DNA from: Streptomyces triculaminicus
GTDB lineage: Bacteria; Actinomycetota; Actinomycetes; Streptomycetales; Streptomycetaceae
Assembly (NCBI RefSeq): GCF_017349075.1
Contig: NZ_JAFMOF010000001.1
Coordinates: forward strand, 1 to 64,000
Length of the DNA stretch: 64,000 bases
Direction: 5' to 3'
Under the pieces are notes generated by a model. The model ran no database searches. It was not told the DNA's origin and saw only the letters and a program-made list of their open reading frames with translations. Both the position numbers and the translations under genes were made by a program. Positions 63,481-64,000 of this stretch are shown here, piece by piece. Numbering within the stretch: position 1 is the first letter of the stretch; the number at the start of each line of letters is the position of its first letter.

Positions 63481-64000
63481 TCAACGCTCTCGGCGGACGG
63501 AAGCGCGGAGGTGGGCGATGCCCAGGTCGATCGCGGCCTCCAGGTGGGTGGAGCCGCCCGTGGTCATGAGGATCAGCACGCCGCCCTGGATGCCGGCCAG
63601 CAGGGCCGCGGCCTCTCGTTCGGCGTCCAGTTCGGGGGCGATCCCGCCGCTGCCCTGCATATGGCGGATCCCTGCGGCGAGTTGCCGCTGCCACCGGCCG
63701 AGCAGTTCGCCGGCCACGGTCCGGGTGGCATCGGTGGTCCCGCCCAGTTGGGCAACGGCCGCGTGGAGGGGACAGTCGCTGCCCTGCGCGCGGTAGCGGG
63801 CGACGACCTTGTCGCGCCACTGCTGCCAGGCCACCCAGGAGGTGAGAGAGCCAAGCTCCGGTTGCTGCTCGTCGATCACCCGGGACGCCTCGTGCCGGGC
63901 CACGGCGAGGAGCAGGTCGTCCTTCCCGCCGGGGAAGTAGTGGAAGAGCTGGCTCTTGCTAGTCGCCGTGCGGGCCATGACGTCCTGCATGGTCGCGGCG
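63481..64000 (-). CDS. TetR-family regulator, partial (N-terminus beyond window)
   Basis: About 170 residues are visible. The HTH ends with MQDVMARTATSKSQLFHYFP, and the C-terminal domain (GSDCPLHAAVAQLGGTTDAT, LLAGIQGGVLILMTTGGSTH) matches the TetR_C group that often regulates efflux or reductase genes. The start lies to the right of position 64000, since helix 1 is missing. The neighbouring Cys peptide gene is divergent from nothing visible; a regulatory link is possible. Confidence 0.8.
   Translation of the reverse strand, partial: AATMQDVMARTATSKSQLFHYFPGGKDDLLLAVARHEASRVIDEQQPELGSLTSWVAWQQWRDKVVARYRAQGSDCPLHAAVAQLGGTTDATRTVAGELLGRWQRQLAAGIRHMQGSGGIAPELDAEREAAALLAGIQGGVLILMTTGGSTHLEAAIDLGIAHLRASVRRER

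Noticed and set aside
1..64000. CRISPR arrays, rRNA genes or prophage structural genes
   Set aside because: No regularly spaced repeats of that type, no rRNA-like sequence and no head, tail or portal proteins were found.

Overview
High-GC actinobacterial DNA, almost certainly Streptomyces: GTG starts and overlapping GTGA/ATGA junctions are frequent, and ClpP3/ClpP4/PopR-like, CynX-type, DUF6461 and HTH-plus-ricin gene types appear. The left edge looks like the end of a linear replicon (chromosome arm or linear plasmid). Positions 5-98 hold four tandem hairpins with the same CTCCG loop, followed by a telomere-associated (TtrA-type) helicase gene and, at 11.5-14.0 kb, a tap/tpg-like telomere-replication operon. 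The rest is a typical subtelomeric patchwork of intact accessory genes and many gene remnants joined at insertion-sequence (IS) scars.

Layout. 0-5 kb: terminal palindromes and a helicase gene split by a 1.93-kb IS630-type transposon that carries its own membrane-protein gene and is flanked by a TA duplication. 5-11.5 kb: small genes, an initiator tRNA, a 5'-truncated LysE exporter, YbaK, TetR, remnants of IS5, Nudix and XRE genes, and a diverged second tRNA locus. 11.5-14 kb: HTH, Tap-like and Tpg-like genes, all overlapping. 14-20.5 kb: a degenerate TniQ-like gene, a secreted protein, CorA and IS630 remnants, DUF6624 and an IS5 remnant. 20.5-25.8 kb: a HemC-like remnant, then eight co-directional genes for nucleotide-type chemistry (tandem Nudix, MazG-like, Nudix, HIT, HIT, HAD, P-loop kinase, HIT). 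26.07-26.99 kb: an intact IS5-family element. 27-42 kb: amidase remnant, VWA protein, coupled lipoprotein/membrane protein, PKS fragment, PQQ-propeller lipoprotein, HTH-TM-ricin protein, NucA/NucB-type secreted protein, DUF6461, MocR, GNAT and IS701 remnants.

42.7-47.8 kb: a GntR regulator, an MFS (CynX) transporter with a frameshift, and an intact carboxylic acid reductase. 49-53.5 kb: a TIR-WD40 module (membrane protein, TIR-TM-WD40, lipoprotein, broken second TIR), probably a defence or signalling operon. 53.4-57.5 kb: Nudix, a second HemC-like remnant and an S41 peptidase. 57.8-59.7 kb: a PopR-like regulator convergent with a clpP3-clpP4-type operon, with a PopR-type palindrome upstream and a catalytic His-to-Gly change in the second ClpP. 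60-64 kb: a hypothetical gene, a HAD phosphatase, cupin and P450 remnants, a Cys-containing 55-residue peptide gene and a partial TetR gene running off the window.

The strongest candidates for something new are the passenger-carrying IS630 transposon, the nucleotide-chemistry cluster, the TIR-WD40 operon and the small Cys peptide. All family names are from reading motifs by eye; no database search was run.
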